A stretch of DNA of 12,774 nt from an alpha proteobacterium SCGC AAA288-E13 (GTDB taxonomy: Bacteria > Pseudomonadota > Alphaproteobacteria > Pelagibacterales > Pelagibacteraceae): NCBI GenBank assembly GCA_000504605.1, contig AZHQ01000014.1:1-12774 (forward strand), given 5' to 3'. A model generated the notes under the pieces. It saw only the letters and a program-made list of their open reading frames with translations, ran no database searches and was not told the DNA's origin. Each line of letters starts with the position of its first letter. The first letter of the stretch is position 1. Positions 1-6,844 of this stretch are shown here, in pieces. A program made the position numbers and the translations under genes.

Positions 1-351
1 TATTCCTAAAATTTTATTTTGTTTTAATAAATTTAGACCCACAGAAAAACAATTAAAAATAAATTTATTTGATTTTTTCGAAATTGTTTCAAAAATTTTT
101 TTTTGGTTGTATTTTACATTAATTACAGGAATAGCTGCACTTTTTAGATCTTCTAATTTAAAACTCTTTTCAATTAATTTTAATTTTAGATTAAATTTAA
201 AATATTTTATATGTCTGAGTAGAAGGTTGTAATTTCCAATAACTAACCAGGGCAAGTGTTTAAAATCTTTTTTTTTTATCCAAGATTTAAAAATTATTTC
301 AGATGAAACACTATTAGGCTCTCCAAGAATTATGGCAATTGGTTTAGTCAT
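1..351 (-). pseudogene. pdxA: pdxA 5' fragment, duplicated copy cut by the window edge
   Basis: Read on the minus strand from the ATG at 351, this encodes the first 117 residues of the PdxA found intact at 3407-4378, with the same sequence (starting MTKPIAIILGEPNS). It overlaps the end of the surA fragment by 8 bases, exactly as in the intact copy. It is truncated by the window edge, so it cannot be told whether a complete gene continues to the left. It lies wholly within the inverted repeat and lacks all three metal-binding histidines, which come later in the protein. If the repeat is an artefact, this is not a separate gene. Confidence 0.9.
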
Positions 352-695
352 CAAAATATTTGATTTTAATATTATTCTTAACTTGATTAAAATAATTTGA
401 AGAAAATTGAGTTAATTGGTTATTTTTCTCGATTTCAATTAATTCTTTCATCTTTTTATCAAAATCAATCTTACTTTCTTCAGTTCTTTTGTTTTCAACT
501 TTTATTATTAAAATTCCTCCAGAAACAGGAATGGGTTCAGTTACATTACCTACTTTGGTAATTTTTATATGTTTTAATAAAATTTCAGAAAATTCACTTT
601 CAACGATCCAACCCACTCTACCCCCTTGTTTAGAGTTAGGTGAAGAACTGAATTGAATTGCAGTATTTTCAAATCCCTTTTCTTTTATATTTTCC
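344..695 (-). pseudogene. surA: surA 3' fragment, duplicated copy lacking the first 260 codons
   Basis: This is the reverse complement of 3063-3414 and encodes SurA residues 261-376 followed by the TAA stop. Its upstream end coincides with the repeat junction at 695/696, beyond which the minus strand is merely antisense lptD. It therefore has no signal peptide, no N-terminal chaperone domain and no native start. An internal ATG at 616 gives an open frame of 90 codons, but that is an accident of the SurA frame and should not be annotated as a gene. Confidence 0.92.
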
Positions 696-2283
696 TATAT
701 TCTATACTCCTCGATTTTTTCATCCTGATCCAACTGTGAAAAGACAATCTGGATTCTTAGCACCAAGTTTATTGAATTCTACATTACTAGGATCTGGGGT
801 TAATTTACCCTATTATTTCGCTTTAGCAGAACATAAAGATGCTACATTAAGTCCAATAATTTATGTAGATGAGAATCCTATAATTCAATCAGAATATCGA
901 CATAAAACAAAAAACAGTTATTCAATTATCGATACTAGTTATAACCAAGGTTATAAAAAAACCTCAGAGAAAAAAACTGGTGGTAGTAGAAATCATATTT
1001 TTGCACAATCTAATATTGATTTAAATCTTGAAAGCTTTGACGAAAGCAAACTTGAAATTAATTTACAAAAAGTATCAAATGACACTTATCTTAAAGTCCA
1101 TAATATTGATTCTAAAATAATGACCAGTAACACTGTGATGAATTCTTCAATAGAAATTAATTTTTTAAAAAATAATTCGAGTATGGACATAAATATGGGT
1201 GTATATGAAAATTTAAGCAAAGCTGATGATAGGTATGAATATGTAATACCAAATTATGATTATAAAAATAAATTATCTATTTCAGATCAACTAGGAGAGC
1301 TTAATTTTCAATCCAGAGGTTTTTATAAAAATTACCAAACTAACAAAAAGCAGACAAAATTAGTTAATGATTTTAATTGGAAATCAGAAGATTATGTCAG
1401 TAACTCAGGTATCATAACAAAATTTGAAGGCAATTTAAAAAATTCAAATTATAAGACAAAAAATACTTCAGATCATAAAAACGATAAAAATAATTTTGAA
1501 CTTATGGGAGCGGTATCAATATTAAGTGCTCTACCTTTAGAAAAACAATCAGAAAATCGTAAGGAAACCCTAACACCAAAACTAATGTTAAGAACTGCCC
1601 CGGGTCATATGAGAAATATGAGTGACAGTAGTTTGAAATTGGAAATGTCTAATTTATACACTTTAAATAAATTAAGTGATATTGACGTAATTGAAACCGG
1701 TACAAGCTTAACTTTAGGAACAGATTATAGCTATAAAGATAAAAAAAATGATTTTGAAAAATTCAATTTGTCCCTAGGTCAAGTTTTTAACTTAAAAGAT
1801 AATCCCGATATGTCTAAAAAAAGTTCTTTGAATCAAAAAACTTCTGAATTAGTTGGCAATCTAAACTATAATTTAAATGAATTCAGCAATGTTGAGTACA
1901 AATTTTCATTAGATAAAACCTATAATAATCTAAATTATAATGAAATTTCAGGTATTTTTAAAATTAACAAATTAGTCACAAACTTTGAATATCTCGAAGA
2001 AAATAACCATATAGGAAATAGCCATTACATTAACGCTGGTCTAACTTTAGAATTAAATGAATCAAATGCTTTCAAGTTTAAAACTCGTAAAAACTTTACT
2101 ACTGATGCTACTGAATTTTATAATATAAGCTACCAATATGAAAATGACTGCCTATTAGCAGCAATAGAATATAATAAAAGTTTTTACTCAGATAACGATT
2201 TAGAGCCTAGTGAAAATCTAATGTTTACATTAACAATTATACCTTTTGGCAAATTATCCGCACCCTTTACCAGAGGTAAATAA
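694..2283 (+). CDS. lptD: LPS-assembly protein LptD, C-terminal beta-barrel part, 5'-truncated
   Basis: LptD is the outer-membrane beta-barrel that, with LptE, inserts lipopolysaccharide into the outer leaflet. The frame begins abruptly at the repeat junction with the conserved stretch PIFYTPRFFHPDPTVKRQSG (694-753), which is the entry to the barrel domain in LptD proteins. About 530 residues follow of alternating polar and hydrophobic strands rich in Asn, Lys, Ser and Tyr, ending in a typical last strand (NLMFTLTIIPFG). The signal peptide and the periplasmic OstA-like jellyroll domain are missing, because upstream of 694 the DNA is antisense surA. A TTG at 658 would open the frame, but its first 12 codons are reverse-complemented surA and not LptD. 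surA starts immediately after the TAA stop, matching the conserved lptD-surA-pdxA-rsmA order. Identity rests on the HPDPTVKR motif, barrel character and neighbours. Confidence 0.9.
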   Translation, partial: PIFYTPRFFHPDPTVKRQSGFLAPSLLNSTLLGSGVNLPYYFALAEHKDATLSPIIYVDENPIIQSEYRHKTKNSYSIIDTSYNQGYKKTSEKKTGGSRNHIFAQSNIDLNLESFDESKLEINLQKVSNDTYLKVHNIDSKIMTSNTVMNSSIEINFLKNNSSMDINMGVYENLSKADDRYEYVIPNYDYKNKLSISDQLGELNFQSRGFYKNYQTNKKQTKLVNDFNWKSEDYVSNSGIITKFEGNLKNSNYKTKNTSDHKNDKNNFELMGAVSILSALPLEKQSENRKETLTPKLMLRTAPGHMRNMSDSSLKLEMSNLYTLNKLSDIDVIETGTSLTLGTDYSYKDKKNDFEKFNLSLGQVFNLKDNPDMSKKSSLNQKTSELVGNLNYNLNEFSNVEYKFSLDKTYNNLNYNEISGIFKINKLVTNFEYLEENNHIGNSHYINAGLTLELNESNAFKFKTRKNFTTDATEFYNISYQYENDCLLAAIEYNKSFYSDNDLEPSENLMFTLTIIPFGKLSAPFTRGK

Positions 2284-3414
2284 GTGAGGAAAAATATCAA
2301 ATTATTTAAATCTATAATCCTTCTTTCAATACTTGTATTAACTAGTTCAAAAGCAGAATTAACCAATAAAGTAATTATGTCGGTAGGAAATGAAATTATT
2401 ACCAATTACGATATGGTTAGAGAAATTAAATATTTAAGTGTGATAACTGTAGGACAATTTAAAAATTTGGCTAGTCAAGAAGCTAAAAATATTGCGACTG
2501 ATTCATTAATTAAAGACAAAATAAAAATAAATGCACTAACAAATTATGATAATATAATTATAAAAGATGCTCTGATTGATAAACAAATTGAACAAACATT
2601 CCTAAGATTCGGATTTCAAAACATCGAAGATTTTAAAAGATATTTAGAACTTGAAAAATATAATTTTGAAGAATTTAAAAAAAAAATTTTATTAGAATTG
2701 AAATGGAATCAATTGGTTTATCAATTTTATAAAAATCAAATTATTATTGATAAAGAAAAAATTGATAAAAAAATGAAAGCAATAATTTCAGAACAAAAAA
2801 AAAGAAAGGAATATCTAGTTTACGAAATATTTATTGAAGATGAAAAAATAAAAAAATTAAATGAAGAAAGTGAAAAAGTATTAACAGAAGACAACGTTAT
2901 TATTGAAGAAGAAGACAATGTTATTGAAGTACACAAAGGAATAATAATTGAAGCTGAAAGTGCCTCCTACGATAATAAAAAAAATATTATAGATGCTGAA
3001 AAATCTGAAAAAAAAATAGCTATTACCAAAACAAATGATCAGATTGCAATAGATGATATAATGGAAAATATAAAAGAAAAGGGATTTGAAAATACTGCAA
3101 TTCAATTCAGTTCTTCACCTAACTCTAAACAAGGGGGTAGAGTGGGTTGGATCGTTGAAAGTGAATTTTCTGAAATTTTATTAAAACATATAAAAATTAC
3201 CAAAGTAGGTAATGTAACTGAACCCATTCCTGTTTCTGGAGGAATTTTAATAATAAAAGTTGAAAACAAAAGAACTGAAGAAAGTAAGATTGATTTTGAT
3301 AAAAAGATGAAAGAATTAATTGAAATCGAGAAAAATAACCAATTAACTCAATTTTCTTCAAATTATTTTAATCAAGTTAAGAATAATATTAAAATCAAAT
3401 ATTTTGATGACTAA
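2284..3414 (+). CDS. surA: Periplasmic chaperone SurA, one divergent parvulin domain
   Basis: SurA escorts unfolded outer-membrane proteins through the periplasm, and LptD is a known client. The GTG start directly abuts the lptD stop. Residues 1-24 form a signal peptide (basic start, hydrophobic core around 9-20, likely cleavage after SKA). Residues 26-160 match the N-terminal chaperone domain (IMSVGNEIITNYDMVREIKY). A single parvulin-like domain follows: strand EYLVYEIFI at 176-184, helix from about 254, then SSSPNSKQGGRVGWI and GGILIIKV up to about 328. Between the strand and the helix lies an acidic insertion of roughly 65 residues (about 187-252). The histidines normally found in the first strand (HILI type) and last strand (GYHIIK type) are replaced (YEIFI, GGILIIK), so prolyl isomerase activity is doubtful and a chaperone-only role is likely. 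Its end overlaps pdxA by 8 bases. Confidence 0.9.
   Translation: MRKNIKLFKSIILLSILVLTSSKAELTNKVIMSVGNEIITNYDMVREIKYLSVITVGQFKNLASQEAKNIATDSLIKDKIKINALTNYDNIIIKDALIDKQIEQTFLRFGFQNIEDFKRYLELEKYNFEEFKKKILLELKWNQLVYQFYKNQIIIDKEKIDKKMKAIISEQKKRKEYLVYEIFIEDEKIKKLNEESEKVLTEDNVIIEEEDNVIEVHKGIIIEAESASYDNKKNIIDAEKSEKKIAITKTNDQIAIDDIMENIKEKGFENTAIQFSSSPNSKQGGRVGWIVESEFSEILLKHIKITKVGNVTEPIPVSGGILIIKVENKRTEESKIDFDKKMKELIEIEKNNQLTQFSSNYFNQVKNNIKIKYFDD
2887..2929 (+). repeat. Short imperfect tandem repeat inside surA
   Basis: Copy one (2887-2908) and copy two (2911-2929) both begin gaagacaa-gttatt and differ by one C/T change and one missing codon. They encode EDNVIIE and EDNVIE, in frame, in the acidic insertion of SurA. 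This suggests that the insertion grew at least partly by local duplication. Confidence 0.6.
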
Positions 3415-3757
3415 ACCAATTGCCATAATTCTTGGAGAGCCTAATAGTGTTTCATCTGAAATAATTTTTAAATCTTGGATAAAAAAAAAAGATTTTAAAC
3501 ACTTGCCCTGGTTAGTTATTGGAAATTACAACCTTCTACTCAGACATATAAAATATTTTAAATTTAATCTAAAATTAAAATTAATTGAAAAGAGTTTTAA
3601 ATTAGAAGATCTAAAAAGTGCAGCTATTCCTGTAATTAATGTAAAATACAACCAAAAAAAAATTTTTGAAACAATTTCGAAAAAATCAAATAAATTTATT
3701 TTTAATTGTTTTTCTGTGGGTCTAAATTTATTAAAACAAAATAAAATTTTAGGAATA
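3063..3757. repeat. Right arm of the 695-bp inverted repeat, in native gene context
   Basis: This is the counterpart of 1-695. Here the sequence is continuous with intact surA upstream and intact pdxA downstream, so this arm is the native copy. The left boundary (3063) falls inside surA after codon 260. The right boundary (3757) falls inside pdxA and is set only by the window edge on the other arm. There are no terminal repeats or target-site duplications at 3063 that would suggest a transposon. Confidence 0.95.
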
Positions 3758-4378
3758 ATAAATGGCCCAATATCAAAAGAAACTTTACTAAATAAAAAAT
3801 TCAATGGTATAACAGAATTTATTGCCTATAAAGTTAGATGCTATAATAAAGTAGCGATGTTGATTTACAGCAAAAAATTTGCTGTCACTTCTATTACCAC
3901 GCATATTCCTGTAAAAAAAATATCATCAAATTTAAATATTGAAAAAATAGTAAATCAAATACGAGAAATTGTTTTTTTTTATAAAAAAAATTTTAAAAAA
4001 AAAATTAAAATAGCAATTACAGGTTTAAACCCACACTGCTATTCCAATGAAAAAATTTCAGAAGAAAAAAAAATAATTAAACCTGCAATAAAAAAATTAA
4101 AAAAACAAAATATCAACATTTCAGGTCCACATTCTGCTGACACATTATTTTTAACAAAAAATCAAAAAAATTACGATGTAGTTGTAGGAATGTATCATGA
4201 TCAAGTATTAACGCCGATCAAAACTATAATGGGTTGGAAAGCTATTAATATTACCTTGGGTCTTCCATTTATTAGAATTTCTCCAGATCATGGTGTTGCT
4301 GCAGATATTGTCGGAAAAAAAATTGCTGATCCATCAAGTTTAATTGAATCAATAAAATTTTTTAATTATATAAAGTGA
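3407..4378 (+). CDS. pdxA: 4-hydroxythreonine-4-phosphate dehydrogenase PdxA
   Basis: PdxA oxidises 4-phosphohydroxy-L-threonine, and the product condenses with deoxyxylulose phosphate (via PdxJ) to make pyridoxine phosphate. The protein is 323 residues, normal for the family. The three metal-ligand histidines are present: H166 in TTHIP, H210 in GLNPH and H264 in GMYHDQ. So are the substrate-contact positions K272, N281 and R290 in the block ending LGLPFIRISPDHG. The usual GHTE substrate motif reads GITE (134-137), so the histidine is an isoleucine. The N-terminal motif is GEPNSVSSEI where GDPAGIGPE is usual. The ATG at 3407 is preferred over the TTG one codon earlier; it overlaps the surA stop by 8 bases, implying translational coupling. 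The gene contains long A runs (10 A at 3481-3490). Confidence 0.95.
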   Translation: MTKPIAIILGEPNSVSSEIIFKSWIKKKDFKHLPWLVIGNYNLLLRHIKYFKFNLKLKLIEKSFKLEDLKSAAIPVINVKYNQKKIFETISKKSNKFIFNCFSVGLNLLKQNKILGIINGPISKETLLNKKFNGITEFIAYKVRCYNKVAMLIYSKKFAVTSITTHIPVKKISSNLNIEKIVNQIREIVFFYKKNFKKKIKIAITGLNPHCYSNEKISEEKKIIKPAIKKLKKQNINISGPHSADTLFLTKNQKNYDVVVGMYHDQVLTPIKTIMGWKAINITLGLPFIRISPDHGVAADIVGKKIADPSSLIESIKFFNYIK

Positions 4379-5166
4379 AAATTTTACCAAAAAAGAGTTT
4401 AGGACAAATTTTCTTAACAGATATTAATATTATAAATAAAATTATTGATATCGGAAGCATAAATAAAAAAGATGATATATTAGAAGTTGGTCCTGGAACA
4501 GGCAATCTAACAAGAGAAATAATTAAAAGAAAACCAAGAAAAATATTTTTAATTGAAAAAGATAATTTACTTTATAAAAATTTAAAAAAAGAGTTCAAAG
4601 ATACGATAAACATTTTTAATGAAGATATACTAAAAATTAACGAAAAAAATTTGTCTAATCAAAAACTAATTGTGTTTGGCAATTTACCCTACAATATATC
4701 TACTCAAATACTAATAAAATGGATATTAAATTGTAATGGAAATTTCTGGTATAAAAAACTAATTTTAATGTTTCAAAAAGATGTAGCAGAAAGAATTATT
4801 GCTAGTACTAATACAAAAAATTACGGCAGGTTATCTATAATTAGTAATTGGAAATTGAAAATTACAAAACATTTTGATGTTTCTAAAAATTGCTTTCAAC
4901 CAAAACCAAAAGTAGAAAGTAGTATTTTGTCATTTATACCAGAAATAAAATATGTAAAATTTAAAAATGCTAAAAATTTAGAGACAGTTACGCGAATTTT
5001 TTTTTCACAAAAGAGAAAAATGATCAACAAACCATTTAAAAAATTATTTAGTAATAATAATGAAGTTTTAAATAAATTAAAAATTAACTTAAAATCAAGG
5101 CCAGCAAACTTAAGTAAAGAAATTTATTTTAATATTACAAAGGAGTATGAAAACTTAATTAATTAA
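4375..5166 (+). CDS. rsmA: 16S rRNA dimethyladenosine transferase RsmA (KsgA)
   Basis: RsmA dimethylates two adjacent adenines in the 3' helix of 16S rRNA (A1518 and A1519 in E. coli numbering) late in 30S assembly, using S-adenosylmethionine. Visible motifs are KKSLGQ near the N-terminus, SAM motif I EVGPGTGNLT (37-46), an acidic ribose-binding residue E61, D84 in NEDIL, catalytic motif NLPYN (103-107), and the C-terminal SQKRKM and RPANLS blocks. The 263-residue length is typical. The GTG start overlaps the pdxA stop as GTGA (4 bases). In the usual GQNFL motif the Asn, which contacts SAM in E. coli KsgA, is Ile here (I12). The 3' end overlaps the convergent gmk by 12 bases. Confidence 0.95.
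   Translation: MKILPKKSLGQIFLTDINIINKIIDIGSINKKDDILEVGPGTGNLTREIIKRKPRKIFLIEKDNLLYKNLKKEFKDTINIFNEDILKINEKNLSNQKLIVFGNLPYNISTQILIKWILNCNGNFWYKKLILMFQKDVAERIIASTNTKNYGRLSIISNWKLKITKHFDVSKNCFQPKPKVESSILSFIPEIKYVKFKNAKNLETVTRIFFSQKRKMINKPFKKLFSNNNEVLNKLKINLKSRPANLSKEIYFNITKEYENLIN
5155..5166. repeat. 12-bp palindrome shared by two convergent stop codons
   Basis: TTAATTAATTAA reads the same on both strands. On the plus strand it gives Leu-Ile-Asn-stop for rsmA, and on the minus strand Leu-Ile-Asn-stop for gmk. The two genes therefore overlap tail to tail, and any transcription terminator for either must lie inside the other gene. Confidence 0.9.
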
Positions 5167-5790
5167 TTCGGATATTTTTTCTCTAATTTTATTTTGATCA
5201 AATAAAAACTTTTTTTTTTTCTTTTCACAATCAATTATTGACACAATTAATTGATAACATTGTTCCAAATCATTATTTATTGCGACATAGTCGTATTCTT
5301 TCCAGTGTAACACATCATTTTTAAACTGACTCATCCTTTCTTTTAATATTAGTTTATCTTTCATATCACGATTTAACAATCTATCTCTATGTGTTTCAAT
5401 GTTTGGTGGTAAAATAAATATCGAAATTAATTTATTTTTTAATTTTAGTTTTTTTATTTGTTCAGATCCTTGCCAATCTATGTCGAACAATACATCTTTT
5501 CCCTGAGATAAATTTTCAATGACAGGATCTTTTAACGTACCGTAAAAGTTATTAAAAACTCTTGCATACTCATAGAAAGATTTTGTTTTAGCTAGATCGT
5601 CAAATTTCTCTTCATTAACAAAGTAATAATCTTTACCTTCGATTTCATTTTTTCTAGGTATTCGAGTTGTACTTGAAATTGAAATCTCAAAATTGTTATT
5701 TCTTTCAGCTAACAATTTAACTAGTGTAGTTTTACCCACTCCAGAAGGTGAAGAAATCACGATCATCATCCCAGTACGATCAGAATTCAT
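5155..5790 (-). CDS. gmk: Guanylate kinase
   Basis: Gmk phosphorylates GMP to GDP with ATP in the cytoplasm. The 211-residue protein shows the P-loop SSPSGVGKTT (13-22), the GMP-binding TTRIPRKNEIEGKDYYFV block (41-58), EYARVFNNFYGT (74-85), DIDWQG (103-108), and a lid region with spaced arginines (RLLNRD...KERMSQF). The ATG at 5790 gives a six-residue leader before GMMIVIS. Met8 or Met9 are possible alternatives, and no clear Shine-Dalgarno site decides between them. It sits 26 bp downstream of acpP on the same strand, probably in one transcript with fabD-fabG-acpP. An 11-base homopolymer (5210-5220, A on the coding strand) lies near the 3' end with the frame intact. Confidence 0.96.
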   Translation of the reverse strand: MNSDRTGMMIVISSPSGVGKTTLVKLLAERNNNFEISISSTTRIPRKNEIEGKDYYFVNEEKFDDLAKTKSFYEYARVFNNFYGTLKDPVIENLSQGKDVLFDIDWQGSEQIKKLKLKNKLISIFILPPNIETHRDRLLNRDMKDKLILKERMSQFKNDVLHWKEYDYVAINNDLEQCYQLIVSIIDCEKKKKKFLFDQNKIREKISELIN

Positions 5791-5816
5791 AGTAAAAAAT
5801 TAGAGAACAAATAAAA

Positions 5817-6053
5817 CTAAAGTTTGTTTTCTATGAATTTTATTGCATCACCAACAGTTAATATTTTTTCGGCTTCGCTATCAGAAATTTCAGAACCAAA
5901 TTCTTCCTCGAAAGCCATAACCAACTCCACTGTATCTAAGCTATCCGCTCCTAAATCATCTATAAAGCTAGCTTCTTCAGTAATTTTTGATTCATCAATT
6001 CCTAAGTGATCAGAAACTATTTTTTTCAATCTGCTTGATACGCCGTCTGCCAT
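5817..6053 (-). CDS. acpP: Acyl carrier protein
   Basis: ACP carries growing fatty acyl chains on a phosphopantetheine arm. The 78-residue acidic protein has the invariant GADSLD motif with the modified serine at S38, followed by the recognition helix [13 protein letters not shown]. Length and charge are typical. It follows fabG by 56 bp and has one of the few clear ribosome-binding sites in the window. In many alphaproteobacteria fabF and mltG follow acpP; here gmk follows instead. Confidence 0.98.
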   Translation of the reverse strand: MADGVSSRLKKIVSDHLGIDESKITEEASFIDDLGADSLDTVELVMAFEEEFGSEISDSEAEKILTVGDAIKFIENKL

Positions 6054-6058
6054 ATAAT

Positions 6059-6064
6059 TCCTTC
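6059..6064 (-). promoter_or_regulatory. Ribosome binding site of acpP
   Basis: On the minus strand, GAAGGA ends five bases before the acpP ATG. Most other genes here lack a recognisable Shine-Dalgarno sequence, so this one fits the high translation expected of ACP and confirms the start at 6053. Confidence 0.7.
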
Positions 6065-6109
6065 AATAAATTGGTAATAAACACCTTCATAGATTAATCG
6101 TAAATTTTG

Positions 6110-6844
6110 TCAAGCCATATACATGCCACCATTAACATGCAATGTTTCGCCGGTAACATAGGAAGCTAAGTCAGAAGATAAAAAAGCTACACAATTTGAT
6201 ACATCTTCCCCTGATCCAAGTTTTCCCATAGGGATTCTTGATGTTAAAAACATCTTTACTTTTTCAGCAATATTCATTGTCATATCTGTAACTATAAAAC
6301 CAGGAGAGACACAATTGATTGTTATATTTTTTTTAGCATATTCAATTGCAAGACTTTTCGACATACCAATAATACCAGCTTTTGAAGCAGCATAGTTTGA
6401 TTGACCTAGATTTCCTAAATGGCCTACAACTGAAGTGATATTTACAATTCTACCAAATTTATTTTTTAACATTATCTTTATTGAATGCTTACACAATAAA
6501 AAGGTAGAAGTTAAATTTACATCAATTACTTTTTTCCATTCTTCATCTTTCATCCTTATAGATAAGTTATCTTTATTTATTCCGGCATTATTAATAAGTA
6601 CATCTAATCCACCTAAATCTAAGACGACATTGTCCATAAATTCTTCAATTCTTGAATGCTCTGAGATATCAAATCTTTGAATTTTCACATTTGGATATTT
6701 TTTCTTTATAATATCCAATTTTTCTGCTTTGGTTCCTGTGGCTACGACATTTCCTCCTAATTGTAAAAATTTTTTAACAAGTTCATTGCCTATTCCACCA
6801 GTAGCACCTGTAATTAATATTTTCTTATTTTCAAAACTAATCAT
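6110..6844 (-). CDS. fabG: 3-oxoacyl-[acyl-carrier-protein] reductase FabG
   Basis: FabG performs the NADPH-dependent reduction of 3-oxoacyl-ACP in each fatty-acid elongation cycle. It is a classical short-chain dehydrogenase: nucleotide motif TGATGGIG (12-19), NNAG (85-88), and the catalytic tetrad N110, S138, Y151 and K155 (YAASK). The C-terminal part has PGFIVTDMT and ends GGMYMA. The 244-residue length is standard. Its ATG overlaps the fabD stop as ATGA (6841-6844), so the two are translationally coupled. The position between fabD and acpP supports FabG over other SDR enzymes. Confidence 0.96.
   Translation of the reverse strand: MISFENKKILITGATGGIGNELVKKFLQLGGNVVATGTKAEKLDIIKKKYPNVKIQRFDISEHSRIEEFMDNVVLDLGGLDVLINNAGINKDNLSIRMKDEEWKKVIDVNLTSTFLLCKHSIKIMLKNKFGRIVNITSVVGHLGNLGQSNYAASKAGIIGMSKSLAIEYAKKNITINCVSPGFIVTDMTMNIAEKVKMFLTSRIPMGKLGSGEDVSNCVAFLSSDLASYVTGETLHVNGGMYMA

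Larger units (their letters stand above)
1..695. repeat. Left arm of a 695-bp inverted repeat (copy of 3063-3757)
   Basis: Position p in this arm pairs with position 3758-p on the other strand. Stretches compared base by base (about 1-360 and 600-695) showed no mismatch or indel, and the constant offset across the surA stop codon shows no net indel in between. The match stops sharply after 695: the partner base of 696 would be an A but a T is present. The arm reaches the left edge of the window, so its true length is unknown. It carries the start of pdxA and the end of surA on the minus strand. The arms are separated by 2367 bp. Exact identity over non-selected positions means either a very recent duplication or an artefact such as a whole-genome-amplification or assembly chimera. 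Confidence 0.97.

Noticed and set aside
344..616. A separate 90-residue minus-strand gene
   Set aside because: It is the last 90 codons of surA in the inverted repeat, opened at an internal Met; it has no own start signals.
658..693. TTG 658 as the true start of LptD
   Set aside because: These bases are reverse-complemented surA from the repeat; LptD sequence begins only at the junction.
2881..3105. Minus-strand frame rich in Phe and Tyr
   Set aside because: It is the antisense shadow of the Glu/Lys-rich surA insertion.
1..3757. Composite transposon with inverted flanks
   Set aside because: No transposase, terminal repeats or target duplication is visible; the content between the arms is native lptD-surA in its usual order.
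5824..6009. Plus-strand 61-codon frame
   Set aside because: It lies entirely antisense to acpP, whose DSL motif and length are unmistakable.
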